Origin: SHZI01 sp041396045
GTDB lineage: Bacteria > Pseudomonadota > Gammaproteobacteria > Steroidobacterales > GCA-2729495
NCBI GenBank assembly: GCA_041396045.1
Contig: JAWKZI010000014.1
Location: 8,059-72,058 of the forward strand
Length of the DNA stretch: 64,000 nt
Reading direction: 5' to 3'
Shown: in pieces, positions 17,678 to 26,865 of the stretch
Position numbering within the stretch: the stretch's first letter is position 1
How the letters are laid out: each line of letters starts with the position of its first letter
The notes under the pieces: model-generated
What the model was told of the DNA's origin: nothing
The model's database searches: none
The model's input: the letters and a program-made list of their open reading frames with translations, nothing else
Translations under genes and position numbers: made by a program

Positions 17678-18766
17678 TCAATAATGCGAATGATTGTCCA
17701 CCAGACCATGCGCGCCGACGCCAAGTAATCGTACCGGTCGGGACGAGGCTTGCGTGCGTCCCAGCAGCGCAACCGCCCGCCACACAATCTCTGCAGCGTC
17801 TGCGGTGGGCATCGCCCCGGTGTGGCTGCGCGTGACCGTTGAGAAGTCGGCAAACCGGACCTTGATGGCGACCGATTTGGCTGCGAGTACCTTCTGCTGC
17901 AGGGAGGCCGCCACACGCTCTGCAAGCTTTGAGAGTTCCATGGCAATGGTCGCGGGGTCACTGAGGTCAGATGGGTAGGTGCTCTCGGCCGATATCGATT
18001 TGCGCGGTCGATCCGGGTTGACGTCGCGAGGATCGTCACCGATCGCCAGTCTTCTGAGCGTCTCTGACAGGCTGCCGACCGTCGCCGTGAGTTGTGCCGG
18101 GTCGACGGTGCGAATCTCGACGAGTCGTCGGATGCCAATCGACCGTAGCTTTCTCGCGGTCACCGGACCTACGCCCCACAAGGCTTCCACGGGCAGTTGC
18201 TGCAGAAAGCGCTCGACGCGTTCGGGCGATACCACTGTCAGGCCGTCCGGTTTCTGCCACCCGGAGGCAATCTTGGCCAGGAATTTGTTTGGTGCCACAC
18301 CTGCAGAAGCGGTTAGCGAGAGTTCTGACCGAATGCGCTGCTTCAACTCCTTCGCGATTTCGGTCGCCAGCGGCTGCCCCCAATGGTTCTCCGTGACGTC
18401 CAGATAAGCTTCGTCCAGGGAGAGCGGCTCGACCAGAGCGGTGGCCGACCGCAGGATTTCCATGACCTGGCGTGACGCCTCGCGATAGCGGCCAAAGTCA
18501 GGGCGTATAACCACCAGATCCGGACACTGTCGCAGGGCCCGTGCCGTTGGCATCGCCGAATGGATGCCGAACACGCGGGCCTCGTAGCTGGCTGCCGCAA
18601 CCACGCCGCGGGACTCGGGTGGGCCGCCGACAGCGACGGGACGACCGCGCAATGCCGGGTTATCACGCTGCTCCACGGACGCGTAGAACGCGTCCATGTC
18701 CAAATGGATGATCCGGCGCCCGGAATTGCAGGAGGCCGTTGCGCTCGCCGTGCTAACAGCCGTCAT
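17678..18766 (-). CDS. dinB: DNA polymerase IV (Y-family translesion polymerase)
   Basis: Error-prone polymerase of 362 residues that copies past damaged bases. Palm motifs HLDMDAFYASVEQRDNPALRGRPVAVGG and SLDEAYLDVT carry the catalytic acidic residues; the fingers SYEARVFGI and the helix-hairpin-helix region LWGVGPVTARKLRSIGI are clear, followed by a little-finger domain (RKSISAESTYPSDL). The C terminus ends LLGVGAHGLVDNHSHY and has no QLxLF-type clamp-binding tail, which most bacterial Pol IV proteins have; I saw no such motif in neighbouring frames either. No LexA box was found upstream. Function is confident; dependence on the sliding clamp is uncertain. Confidence 0.95.
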   Translation of the reverse strand: MTAVSTASATASCNSGRRIIHLDMDAFYASVEQRDNPALRGRPVAVGGPPESRGVVAAASYEARVFGIHSAMPTARALRQCPDLVVIRPDFGRYREASRQVMEILRSATALVEPLSLDEAYLDVTENHWGQPLATEIAKELKQRIRSELSLTASAGVAPNKFLAKIASGWQKPDGLTVVSPERVERFLQQLPVEALWGVGPVTARKLRSIGIRRLVEIRTVDPAQLTATVGSLSETLRRLAIGDDPRDVNPDRPRKSISAESTYPSDLSDPATIAMELSKLAERVAASLQQKVLAAKSVAIKVRFADFSTVTRSHTGAMPTADAAEIVWRAVALLGRTQASSRPVRLLGVGAHGLVDNHSHY

Positions 18767-18777
18767 GCCACCAGGGC

Positions 18778-18963
18778 CTATTCGAAGGTGACTGGTTCGT
18801 CGGTCGTTGGCGGTGCTGTCGTTTCCGTCGTTGGTTCCTGGACCCAGTCTTCCGGCGCGGAACAGTTGCGCAATACGTAGGTGGCGAGGCCAAGAACCAG
18901 GATGCCGACCACCACGGCCAGCCAGTTCGGGCCCGATCGGCGCGGTCGTTCACTATCGGCCAT
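18778..18963 (-). CDS. Small single-pass membrane protein
   Basis: Predicted 61-residue protein: a short basic, proline-rich N terminus (MADSERPRRSGPNW), one hydrophobic segment (LAVVVGILVLGLATYVL), then a short acidic, threonine- and proline-rich tail. The layout suggests an inner-membrane protein with the tail in the periplasm. It lies 11 bases upstream of dinB on the same strand and could be cotranscribed. I do not recognise a family, and at this length coding status is only moderately certain. Confidence 0.45.
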   Translation of the reverse strand: MADSERPRRSGPNWLAVVVGILVLGLATYVLRNCSAPEDWVQEPTTETTAPPTTDEPVTFE

Positions 18964-19174
18964 TGGTAATGCTGTCCGGGATCAAGTTGGGGAAATTTTG
19001 CGGCATCGGCCCAGCCTTTCAGCGGGAGGCACCTTTTTTACCATAACAAAGCGGCTGCACGCCAAATCGCACGGAACGTCGAGGAAGTCTGGCTAAGCCA
19101 ATGATTAGTGATTGGACTATCCCTGCAGAGCAGCGCTAAGCGATTGTGCTCACGACTTTTTTTGCCACTTTATG

Positions 19175-19203
19175 TTGACGCTCCCCAGGCTGAAACCTAT
19201 AGT
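19175..19203 (+). promoter_or_regulatory. Sigma-70 promoter of the dcw cluster
   Basis: TTGACG (19175-19180) and TATAGT (19198-19203) with an ideal 17-base spacer, about 50 bases upstream of the mraZ ATG. This is the best promoter match seen in the window and corresponds in position to the mra promoter of other gammaproteobacteria. Confidence 0.75.
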
Positions 19204-19212
19204 GTCGCGAAG

Positions 19213-19236
19213 TGGAGCGTAGTGGGAGATCGTGGG
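19213..19236 (+). promoter_or_regulatory. MraZ binding box
   Basis: Three direct repeats TGGA/TGGG/TGGG begin at 19213, 19223 and 19233, exactly 10 bases apart, just downstream of the promoter -10 element and 20 bases before the mraZ ATG. This matches the known MraZ operator made of TGGG repeats with one-helical-turn spacing, so autorepression of the cluster by MraZ is expected. Confidence 0.75.
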
Positions 19237-19255
19237 CTGAAAGGCCCTCAAAACC

Positions 19256-19711
19256 ATGTTTCGGGGGGCAACCCAGATCACCCTGGACGCCAAGGGGCGT
19301 CTCGCCATTCCCGTTCGTTATCGGGAGCGGCTGGCGACCCGTTGCAACGGCCAGTTGATTTGCACGATCGACCAGGACCACTGCCTGCTCCTCTATCCGC
19401 TCCCGGACTGGGAAGAGATCGAACGCAAGTTGATGCGTCTGTCCAGTTTCAACCCGAGCACCCGCCGACTGCAGAGATTGATGGTGGGTTATGCCAGTGA
19501 ACTGGATCTGGATGGTAGCGGTCGGGTGCTGATTCCGCGCGAATTGCGGGATTTTGCCGGTCTGGAACGGGAAGTAATGCTGCTCGGACAAGGCAACAAG
19601 TTCGAGTTGTGGGCGGAACAGCGCTGGAACGAACGGCGTGACAGCTGGTTGAACGGCGAGGGTGGCGACGGTCCGGGACTTCCGGCCGAGCTTGAATCTC
19701 TGACCCTTTAG
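19256..19711 (+). CDS. mraZ: Transcriptional regulator MraZ
   Basis: Ring-forming DNA-binding protein of 151 residues made of two AbrB/SpoVT-like repeats. The first has FRGATQITLDAKGRLAIPVRYRERL and the second YASELDLDGSGRVLIPRELRDFAGL; each DxxGR marks one repeat. MraZ represses its own cluster by binding TGGG repeats, which are present upstream (19213-19236). It is the first gene of the dcw cluster and is followed 76 bases later by rsmH. Length and order are standard for the family. Confidence 0.97.
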   Translation: MFRGATQITLDAKGRLAIPVRYRERLATRCNGQLICTIDQDHCLLLYPLPDWEEIERKLMRLSSFNPSTRRLQRLMVGYASELDLDGSGRVLIPRELRDFAGLEREVMLLGQGNKFELWAEQRWNERRDSWLNGEGGDGPGLPAELESLTL

Positions 19712-19787
19712 CAAGGTCCCGGATTCAGACGGACGACGCCAAGAATGTAAACAAACGCGTCCTCAATGAAAGACGCGGGGTGTTGGG

Positions 19788-20742
19788 GTGGTTCCACATG
19801 TACCTGTCCTCAAGGACGAGGTGCTGCAGTTTTTGGCCATTCGGCCCAACGGCGTCTACGTCGATGGGACTTTCGGTCGCGGCGGGCATTCGCAAGCCAT
19901 TCTGGACCAATTGGGGCCCGACGGCCGGCTGGTGGCTTTCGATCGCGACCCGGAGGCGGTGGCGGTCGGTCGCGAACTGGCGCTTCGGGATTCCCGCTTC
20001 CGCATTATCCATGGCGCTTTCTCCAATCTTGAGCAACTCGTTGGCGACGAAGGTCTGGTCGGTGGCGTGCACGGCGTTCTCCTCGACGTTGGCGTGTCGT
20101 CGCCGCAGCTTGAGGATCCCGCCCGCGGATTTGCCTTTGGGCTACGGGCCCGCTCGACATGCCATGGATCCCGGCAGCGGCATTTCCGCTGCCGCCGAAT
20201 GGCTCAACGCGGCTTCTGAAGCCGAAATCGCCGGCGTGCTGTGGCGCTACGGTGAAGAGCGTGCGGCGCGGCGCATTGCCCGGGCAATTGTCGCCGAGCG
20301 CACCACTACACCGTTGGCAACCACCACGCAGCTGGCAGGGATTATCGAAGCAGAGATCCGCGGGCAGCCTGGCCGGCATCCGGCAACACGCAGCTTTCAG
20401 GCGATTCGCATCCATATCAATCGTGAACTCGACGAACTGGAAGCTGGTCTCGCTGGTGCCCGCCGCGTGCTCGCTGTTGGCGGTCGCCTGTGTGTCATCA
20501 GCTTCCACTCGCTGGAGGATCGCGTCGTGAAACGGTTTCTGCGCAATCACTCCCGCATCGACCCGGCGTTGCGCGATCTGCCGGTGGTGCCTGAGAACCT
20601 CCTGCCAGACTTCAATCTGTTGACGCGCAAGGGCGTCCGGGCCGGTACTGCAGAGGTCGGCCGTAATCCGCGAGCACGCAGTGCAGTGCTGCGGGCAGCA
20701 GAAAAAGCAGTCGAGAAGTCAGCTGTGGAAGTGGACCGATGA
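19788..20742 (+). CDS. rsmH: 16S rRNA m4C1402 methyltransferase RsmH (frameshifted)
   Basis: RsmH adds the N4-methyl group to C1402 of 16S rRNA; RsmI, in this window, methylates the ribose of the same base. The first frame, from a GTG at 19788, gives HVPVLKDEVLQFL and the SAM-binding DGTFGRGGHSQAIL. The second frame gives MDPGSGISAAAEWLNAA, HINRELDELEAGL, ISFHSLEDRVVKRFL and the C terminus. They join around 20140-20165, where the family has a RDGPLDMRMD-like block; here the DNA is missing several bases, so that block is garbled. All other parts are normal, which suggests local sequence error. The 3' end overlaps ftsL by four bases. Confidence 0.92.
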
Positions 20743-21017
20743 CCCCGGCGCAGCGTTCCCGACTGGTGCTTGCCGGCCTGGCGGCTGCCGTGATGGTGTC
20801 AGCCATGGCCAGCGTCTATGCCAAGTTCAAGGCACGCAAGCTGTTTGTTGAGTTGCAGACGCTGGTCACGGAGCGCGACCGGCTGGAGATGGACTGGGGA
20901 CGGCTGCAGATCGAGCAGAGCACCCAGGGAAACCACGCCCGGGTCGAGCGTCTGGCACGTGACCAACTGGCGATGCACACGCCGACCCGACAGGACATGG
21001 AGCTGGTGTCGCCATGA
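20739..21017 (+). CDS. ftsL: Cell division protein FtsL
   Basis: Bitopic division protein of about 92 residues. One transmembrane helix near residues 9-28 (LVLAGLAAAVMVSAMASVYA) is followed by a periplasmic leucine-zipper-like coiled coil (LFVELQTLVTERDRLEMDWGRLQIEQ) and the typical end MHTPTRQDMELVSP. FtsL works in the FtsQLB complex that licenses septal wall synthesis. The start overlaps the rsmH stop (ATGA) and the stop overlaps the ftsI start, as is usual in this cluster. Confidence 0.95.
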   Translation: MTPAQRSRLVLAGLAAAVMVSAMASVYAKFKARKLFVELQTLVTERDRLEMDWGRLQIEQSTQGNHARVERLARDQLAMHTPTRQDMELVSP

Positions 21018-22779
21018 GCGCAGCCGGCCGCACATCCAAAGCAGCTCGTAACGGCTCCCTGGCGTCCCGCAATGGCCCCATGGGCCAGACCTTCGTCTGG
21101 CGGCTCTGGACGGTGGGCATCATCCTGCTGCTGGCCGGGGTTGCGCTGACCGCTCGCGCCGTACACCTGCAGGTTTTCAATACGGAATTCCTGAATCAGC
21201 AAGCGGCAGCCCGTCATTTCCGCGTGGAGACCCTGTCAGCCACGCGTGGCGTCATCACCGACCGCAACGGTGAGCCACTCGCTGTCAGCACGCCGGTAGA
21301 CAGCGTCTGGGTGAACCCGCCACAGCTTCTGGAAGACCAGGACCGTATCCGGCAGCTCGCCAAGGCGCTGAAGATCAACAGTGACGACCTGACAGCGAGC
21401 CTGACCCGCAAGGTCGACAAGGAGTTCTACTACGTCAGGCGCCACATGAACCCCAGCGATGCCGCCGCGATTGATGCGCTGAAGCTGCCTGGCGTCCATC
21501 TGCTGCGCGAGTATCGTCGCTACTATCCGGCGGGCGAAGTCACCGGTCATCTGCTCGGCTTCACCAACATTGACGACAAGGGTCAGGAAGGCCTGGAGCT
21601 GGCCTTCGACAACTGGCTGCATGGGGTACCCGGCAAGAAGAAGGTTCTGCGCGACCGCCTGGGTCGCGTGATCGAGGATGTGGAGAACATCCAGTCGCCA
21701 CAACCTGGTCGCGACCTCACGACCTCGATTGACCTGCGTATTCAGTATCTGGCTTACCGCGAACTGAAGGCGATGGTGCAAAAGCAGGGTGCGGCATCCG
21801 GATCCGTCGTCGTTCTGGATATCGCAACCGGCGAAGTGCTGGCCGACGTCAATCAGCCAACGTTCAACCCCAATGATCGCAGCCAGATCAAGCCGGCGAT
21901 GTACCGCAACCGGGCGATCACCGACATTCTGGAGCCGGGATCCACCTTCAAGCCGCTGATCATTGCGACGGCACTCGAGAGTGGCGAATTCAATGTGCGC
22001 AGTCAGGTCGATACGCGGCCCGGCTTCATGCGGGTTGGATCCAAGCTCATCGAAGACGAACACAACTATGGTGTGATCGACCTGGCCACGATTCTCGCCA
22101 AGTCGAGCAACGTCGGGGCCGTCCACGTGTCAATGCAGCTCGACAAGAAGCTGCTGTGGGACACCCTCAACCGCTTCGGTGCCGGTCGTCTTACTGCCAG
22201 CGGCTTCCCGGTGAATCGGCCGGCATGCTGCCGCCCTGGCAAAGCTGGCGGCCCATACGCCAGGCGACGATGGCCTATGGCTATGGCCTGTCGATGACGC
22301 CCCTGCAACTCGCCCAGGCATACGCTGTACTTGGTGGTGAGGGCCTGCATCGGCCTGTGTCGCTGGTGCGGCTGGATCGGCCACCGATTGCGCGTCGGGT
22401 TATCAGTCCCGATACCGCGCGCAGCGTCGTCGCCATGCTTGAACATGTCGTCAGTGAGGAAGGCACCGGGATCCGGGCCGCAGTGACGGGTTATCGCATT
22501 GCCGGCAAAACCGGAACGGCCCGCAAGGTCGGTGCCGGGGGCTACACGCGGGACCTGCACACAGCGGTGTTCGCCGGCCTTGCGCCAGCAACAGCGCCAC
22601 GCCTGGCTATCGTGGTAGTCATCGACGAGCCGCGCGGCAATCTCTATTACGGTGGCGAACTTGCCGCGCCGGTTTTCTCGTCCGTTGCCGCGGGCGCGCT
22701 GCGCCTGTTGGCGGTTCCGCCCGACGCCATTGACCAGTTCACTCCGCCGCCGACCCGGCTCGCCTCCAGCGCGCCATGA
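21014..22779 (+). CDS. ftsI: Septal peptidoglycan transpeptidase FtsI / PBP3 (one frameshift)
   Basis: Class B penicillin-binding protein that crosslinks septal peptidoglycan. One N-terminal membrane helix (WTVGIILLLAGVALTARAVHL) precedes the dimerisation-like domain (SATRGVITDRNGEPLAVSTP) and the transpeptidase domain. That domain has STFKPL (active-site serine and lysine), KSSNVGA (SxN) and KTGTARK (KTG). The frame changes near 22208: the expected GFPGESAGMLPPWQSW reads correctly only if one G is restored in a short G run (CCCGG to CCCGGG). Both halves together cover the full protein, so a single-base sequence error is the simplest explanation. It overlaps ftsL and murE. Confidence 0.94.
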
Positions 22780-24347
22780 TTCACGCGAGCGAACGAAACG
22801 ACATGGATCTGCGTACGCTCTTCAGGGAACTACCCGCCAGGGTAGTCGTTGCCGATGGTTCACCGGCCGCTGATGGAAGTGGCAAGCTGCCGGCACGCGA
22901 GATCGTGGATATCACCATCGACAGCCGCAACGTGGTGACGGACGGCTTGTTCCTCGCTTGCCAGGGTGCTCGTCAGCACGGCCTGAATTTTGTTTCGGAT
23001 GCGTTGCGGGCTGGCGTCGGGGCTATCGCCTGGGAGGCAGACGGCGTGTCTGCACCCGCCTTGCCAGACACCGTCACAGGTGTGGCAGTGCCGGAGCTGA
23101 AAGCCCGGCTCGGCGAACTGGCAAACCGGTTTTTTGCCCGGCCCTCCGAGGCGCTGGCGCTGGTGGGCATCACCGGAACCAATGGCAAGACGACAACTGC
23201 CTGGCTGGTTGCCGAGGCCATCGGGCACCTCGGTAGCCGTGCCGGTTATCTGGGTACGCTGGGTTACGGCTTTAGCGATCAGCTTCAGTCTGCCGCACTC
23301 ACCACACCTGACTGCATCAGCTTTCACCGGCAGTTGCGCGCCATCGTGGATGGTGGTGGTCGGCATGCCATTGCCGAGGTGTCATCCCACGCGCTCAGCC
23401 AGGACCGCGTTGCCGGGGCCCGTTTCTCCACGGTGGCCTTCACGAATCTGAGTCGCGATCACCTGGACTATTACGCCGACCTGGACAGCTATGGCGCGGC
23501 GAAAGCGCGCTTGTTCAGGCTCGGTGCCGGCCATGCCGTGATCAACCTGGATGATGAGTTCGGCCGCAAGCTGGCTGCTGAACTGGTTGCTGGCGCCAAA
23601 GATACGGATACAAAGTTCATCGGAGTGTCCTTGCGCAATGTTGCCGGCGCGACTCTGCAGGGCAGTCTGCAGTCCCTGTCGCCCGAAGGCATCGTTGTGG
23701 AATTGAACTACGGCGGGAATTCCGCGGTGCTGCACAGCGCACTCTGGGGTCGGATCAATGCGGAGAATTTGCTGCTGGCGGCAGGGATTCTGCTGGCGGA
23801 AGGCTGGTCACTGGTTGAGGCAGCCGGTGCATTGAGTGACTGCACAGCACCCCCGGGACGGTTGCAGCGGGTCGCCGGTGCGGACGACCAACCCGTCGTA
23901 CTCGTCGATTTTGCGCACACGCCGGACGCCCTGCGCAAGGTACTGGCCGCGGTGCGTGAACACTGCACGGGCGACATCTGGTGCGTGTTTGGCTGTGGTG
24001 GCGATCGCGACCCGGGCAAGCGCGCGCTGATGGGAGCTGCAGCGATCGAGGGCGCAGCGCATGTCATCGTCACCGACGACAACCCGCGCCAGGAAGATCC
24101 ACAACAGATCATTGCGGACATCCTGGCCGGCATCGCCAACGTCAATCGCGTCCAGGTCGTGCCGGATCGGGCCGCCGCCATCCAGCGAGCCATTCACCTG
24201 GCCCGTGCCGGAGATGCTGTCCTCATTGCCGGCAAGGGGCATGAGCAGGTGCAGATCACGCGTGAGGGTCGCCGTCCATTTTCTGACACAGAGGTTGCCA
24301 GCGAGGCGCTGGCATCTGCCCGCAATCGTACGGGCAGGGATACATGA
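22776..24347 (+). CDS. murE: UDP-MurNAc-tripeptide synthetase (meso-DAP adding)
   Basis: Mur ligase that adds meso-diaminopimelate to UDP-MurNAc-L-Ala-D-Glu in the cytoplasm. The ATP-binding GITGTNGKTTTAWL is near residue 134, the central domain contains SSHALSQDRVAG and FTNLSRDHLDYY, and the C-terminal domain has CGGDRDPGKR and DDNPRQEDP. The DNPR motif is the signature for diaminopimelate rather than lysine as substrate. The ATG at 22776 overlaps ftsI; a second ATG at 22803 (MDLRTLF) is a credible alternative start. It is co-directional and overlapping with murF. Confidence 0.96.
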   Translation: MIHASERNDMDLRTLFRELPARVVVADGSPAADGSGKLPAREIVDITIDSRNVVTDGLFLACQGARQHGLNFVSDALRAGVGAIAWEADGVSAPALPDTVTGVAVPELKARLGELANRFFARPSEALALVGITGTNGKTTTAWLVAEAIGHLGSRAGYLGTLGYGFSDQLQSAALTTPDCISFHRQLRAIVDGGGRHAIAEVSSHALSQDRVAGARFSTVAFTNLSRDHLDYYADLDSYGAAKARLFRLGAGHAVINLDDEFGRKLAAELVAGAKDTDTKFIGVSLRNVAGATLQGSLQSLSPEGIVVELNYGGNSAVLHSALWGRINAENLLLAAGILLAEGWSLVEAAGALSDCTAPPGRLQRVAGADDQPVVLVDFAHTPDALRKVLAAVREHCTGDIWCVFGCGGDRDPGKRALMGAAAIEGAAHVIVTDDNPRQEDPQQIIADILAGIANVNRVQVVPDRAAAIQRAIHLARAGDAVLIAGKGHEQVQITREGRRPFSDTEVASEALASARNRTGRDT

Positions 24348-25783
24348 CCATGGCGACACTGGCATGGGTGGCCAACACCGCCGGAGGCACGCTCGCCGGC
24401 GCCGACGTCGGCTTTGATTCGATCAGTACCGACACGCGCAGCATTGAGCCCGGTCAGCTGTTTGTCGCACTGCGCGGCAAACAACACGATGCGACAGCGT
24501 TTGTCACCGAAGCGGCCAGTCGTGGCGCAGTTGCTGCCATCGTCGAGCATCTGCAGGACCTGCCGCTGCCGCAAGTGGTCGTGCCCGATGCCGGCGATGC
24601 TCTGCGGACCGTTGCCACGGCGTGGCGCCAGCGTTTTGTCATTCCGGTCCTCGGTGTCACCGGCAGCAACGGCAAGACAACGCTGAAGGAGATGATGGCA
24701 GCGATCCTGCGCGCTGATTGTGCCGGTACGGTGCAACACGATGTTGCCGGTCCTGCAGGCGATCTTGCGGATGTCGACGATGGCGATGTTCTGGCGACCT
24801 GGGGCAATCTCAACAATCACATCGGCGTGCCGATCACATTGCTCTGGCTGCGGGACAGGCACCGGGCAGCCGTCATTGAAATGGGCGCCAGTGCTCCCGG
24901 CGAGATTGCATTGCTGACGCGGATCGCCAGGCCGACTGTTGGCGTGATCACCAATGTGGGACCTGCCCATCTGGCTGGTTTTGGCGGCACGCTGGAGCAC
25001 GTCGCCGCTGCGAAAGGCGAGCTCTTTGCAGAGCTGCCGGCCGGCGCCACGGCGGTCATCAATCGCGACGATGCGTTTCACGACTACTGGCGAAAATTGC
25101 GCACGGATATTGCCTATCGCAGCTTCGGGCTGGCAGCGTCGGCAGATTTTCGCGCTGTCGACATCCGTACCGTCAATGGTGACCGAACGGAGTTCCGCCT
25201 GCTGACACCGGACGGCGAAGTTGAAATCCAGCTTGGCATGGCGGGTCGTCACAATGTCCAGAATGCGCTGGCTGCCGCCGCCGCAACTACAGGTGCCGGC
25301 GCGTCGCTGGCCGCCGTGCGCGATGGCCTGGCTGCCATGGAGAATGTCAAAGGCAGGCTGCGTTCGGAAATCGGGCCGGCCAATTGCACGATCTATGACG
25401 ACAGCTACAACGCCAATCCGGGTTCCGTCAGCGCAGCGATCCGCTTTCTGGCGAGCCAGGCGGGACAGCGCTGGTTTGTACTGGGCGATATGGCGGAGCT
25501 TGGGCCCGATGAAATCGCCTTGCATCGGGAGATGGGCGCGCTCGCAGCCAGCAGCGGCCTGGACCGCTTCTATGCAGTAGGGCCTCTGGCACGGCATGCC
25601 GCCGAGGCATTTGGCCCGACAGCTCATTGGGCTGCCGACGTGCAGTCGTTGGCAGATGCCATTCGTCCGGAACTGGCTGCCGACGTTCGTCTTCTGGTCA
25701 AGGGTTCCCGCAGTGCGGGGCTGGAGCGGCTGGTGAAGACCTTGACTGGCGAAGATATGGCCAGCACGGGGAGTCAGCACTGA
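24344..25783 (+). CDS. murF: UDP-MurNAc-pentapeptide synthetase
   Basis: Mur ligase of 479 residues that adds D-Ala-D-Ala to complete the UDP-MurNAc-pentapeptide. The P-loop is GVTGSNGKTTLKEM (near residue 108), followed by WGNLNNHIGVPITLLW, a feature specific to MurF, and by IEMGASAPGEIALL; the C-terminal domain has IYDDSYNANPGSV and VLGDMAELG. The start overlaps the murE stop (ATGA), and the stop overlaps the mraY start, so translational coupling is likely. Confidence 0.96.
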   Translation: MTMATLAWVANTAGGTLAGADVGFDSISTDTRSIEPGQLFVALRGKQHDATAFVTEAASRGAVAAIVEHLQDLPLPQVVVPDAGDALRTVATAWRQRFVIPVLGVTGSNGKTTLKEMMAAILRADCAGTVQHDVAGPAGDLADVDDGDVLATWGNLNNHIGVPITLLWLRDRHRAAVIEMGASAPGEIALLTRIARPTVGVITNVGPAHLAGFGGTLEHVAAAKGELFAELPAGATAVINRDDAFHDYWRKLRTDIAYRSFGLAASADFRAVDIRTVNGDRTEFRLLTPDGEVEIQLGMAGRHNVQNALAAAAATTGAGASLAAVRDGLAAMENVKGRLRSEIGPANCTIYDDSYNANPGSVSAAIRFLASQAGQRWFVLGDMAELGPDEIALHREMGALAASSGLDRFYAVGPLARHAAEAFGPTAHWAADVQSLADAIRPELAADVRLLVKGSRSAGLERLVKTLTGEDMASTGSQH

Positions 25784-26865
25784 TGCTCCTTCTGCTCGCT
25801 GAAGCACTGACGCCAGTGGTCACCGGATTCAACGTCTTCACCTACCTGACGCTGCGAGCCATTCTCGGTGCATTAACGGCCCTTGCCAAGGCGCTGTTGC
25901 TGGGGCCCGCGCTGATTCGCCGGCTGACGACTCGCCAGATCGGCCAAACGGTGCGGGATGACGGTCCGCAGAGTCACCTGCAGAAGGCCGGCACGCCAAC
26001 CATGGGCGGCACGCTGATCCTGCTGGCGATCCTGGTCAGCACCTTGCTCTGGGCCGACCTGCGCAGCCTGTACGTCTGGCTCGTGATCGGCGTCACCGTG
26101 GCCTTCGGGCTGCTGGGCTTTGCAGATGACTACCGCAAACTGGTGTTGCGGGATCCGAAGGGGCTGACAGCCCGCGAAAAACTCTTCTGGCAGTCGCTGG
26201 TCGCCATCGTCGTCGGCGTGATTCTTTACTGGCATGCCGACTCGCCGCACTCCACCTCATTGCTGGTGCCATACCTCAAGAACACCATGATTCCACTGGG
26301 CTGGCTTTTCGTGCCCTTCGTCTACCTGGTGATTGTCGGAACCAGCAACGCGGTGAATCTTACCGACGGTCTGGATGGTCTTGCCATCATGCCGACGGTG
26401 CTCGTGGGCGGGGCTCTGGGGTTGTTTGCCTGGGTCGCCGGCAATTCGATTTTCTCGAGCTACCTGGGTATTCCCTACGTGGCCGGCGCCGGTGAGTTGC
26501 TGGTCTTCTGCTCCGCGATGGCGGGTGCCGGGCTCGGGTTCCTGTGGTTCAACACTTATCCGGCGCAGGTCTTCATGGGAGACATTGGCGCGCTGTCGCT
26601 GGGCGGCGCGCTGGGCACCGTTGCGGTCATCGTGCGCCAGGAACTTGTGCTGCTGATCATGGGCGGCATTTTTGTTGCTGAAACAGTTTCCGTCATGATG
26701 CAGGTGGCATCTTTCAAGATGACCGGCCGGCGCATCTTCCGCATGGCGCCGCTGCATCATCACTTCGAACTCAAGGGTTGGGCTGAGCCCAAGGTCATTG
26801 TGCGGTTCTGGATCGTCACCGTGATCCTCGTTCTTGTTGGCCTGTCGAGCCTGAAGATCCGATGA
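25783..26865 (+). CDS. mraY: Phospho-MurNAc-pentapeptide transferase
   Basis: Integral membrane enzyme (about 360 residues, ten hydrophobic segments) that transfers phospho-MurNAc-pentapeptide to undecaprenyl phosphate, producing lipid I. Conserved blocks are HLQKAGTPTMGG, GFADDYRK (catalytic aspartates), NAVNLTDGLDGLA and the histidine-rich APLHHHFELKGW near the C terminus. The ATG at 25783 overlaps the murF TGA by one base and gives the standard MLLLLAE...FNVFTYLTLRAILG start; upstream in-frame sequence belongs to murF. It overlaps murD by four bases. Confidence 0.97.
   Translation: MLLLLAEALTPVVTGFNVFTYLTLRAILGALTALAKALLLGPALIRRLTTRQIGQTVRDDGPQSHLQKAGTPTMGGTLILLAILVSTLLWADLRSLYVWLVIGVTVAFGLLGFADDYRKLVLRDPKGLTAREKLFWQSLVAIVVGVILYWHADSPHSTSLLVPYLKNTMIPLGWLFVPFVYLVIVGTSNAVNLTDGLDGLAIMPTVLVGGALGLFAWVAGNSIFSSYLGIPYVAGAGELLVFCSAMAGAGLGFLWFNTYPAQVFMGDIGALSLGGALGTVAVIVRQELVLLIMGGIFVAETVSVMMQVASFKMTGRRIFRMAPLHHHFELKGWAEPKVIVRFWIVTVILVLVGLSSLKIR

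Noticed and set aside
24194..25807. 537-residue minus-strand frame opposite murE and murF
   Set aside because: Antisense shadow; composition rich in Arg, His, Gln and Cys, no domain, no ribosome site.
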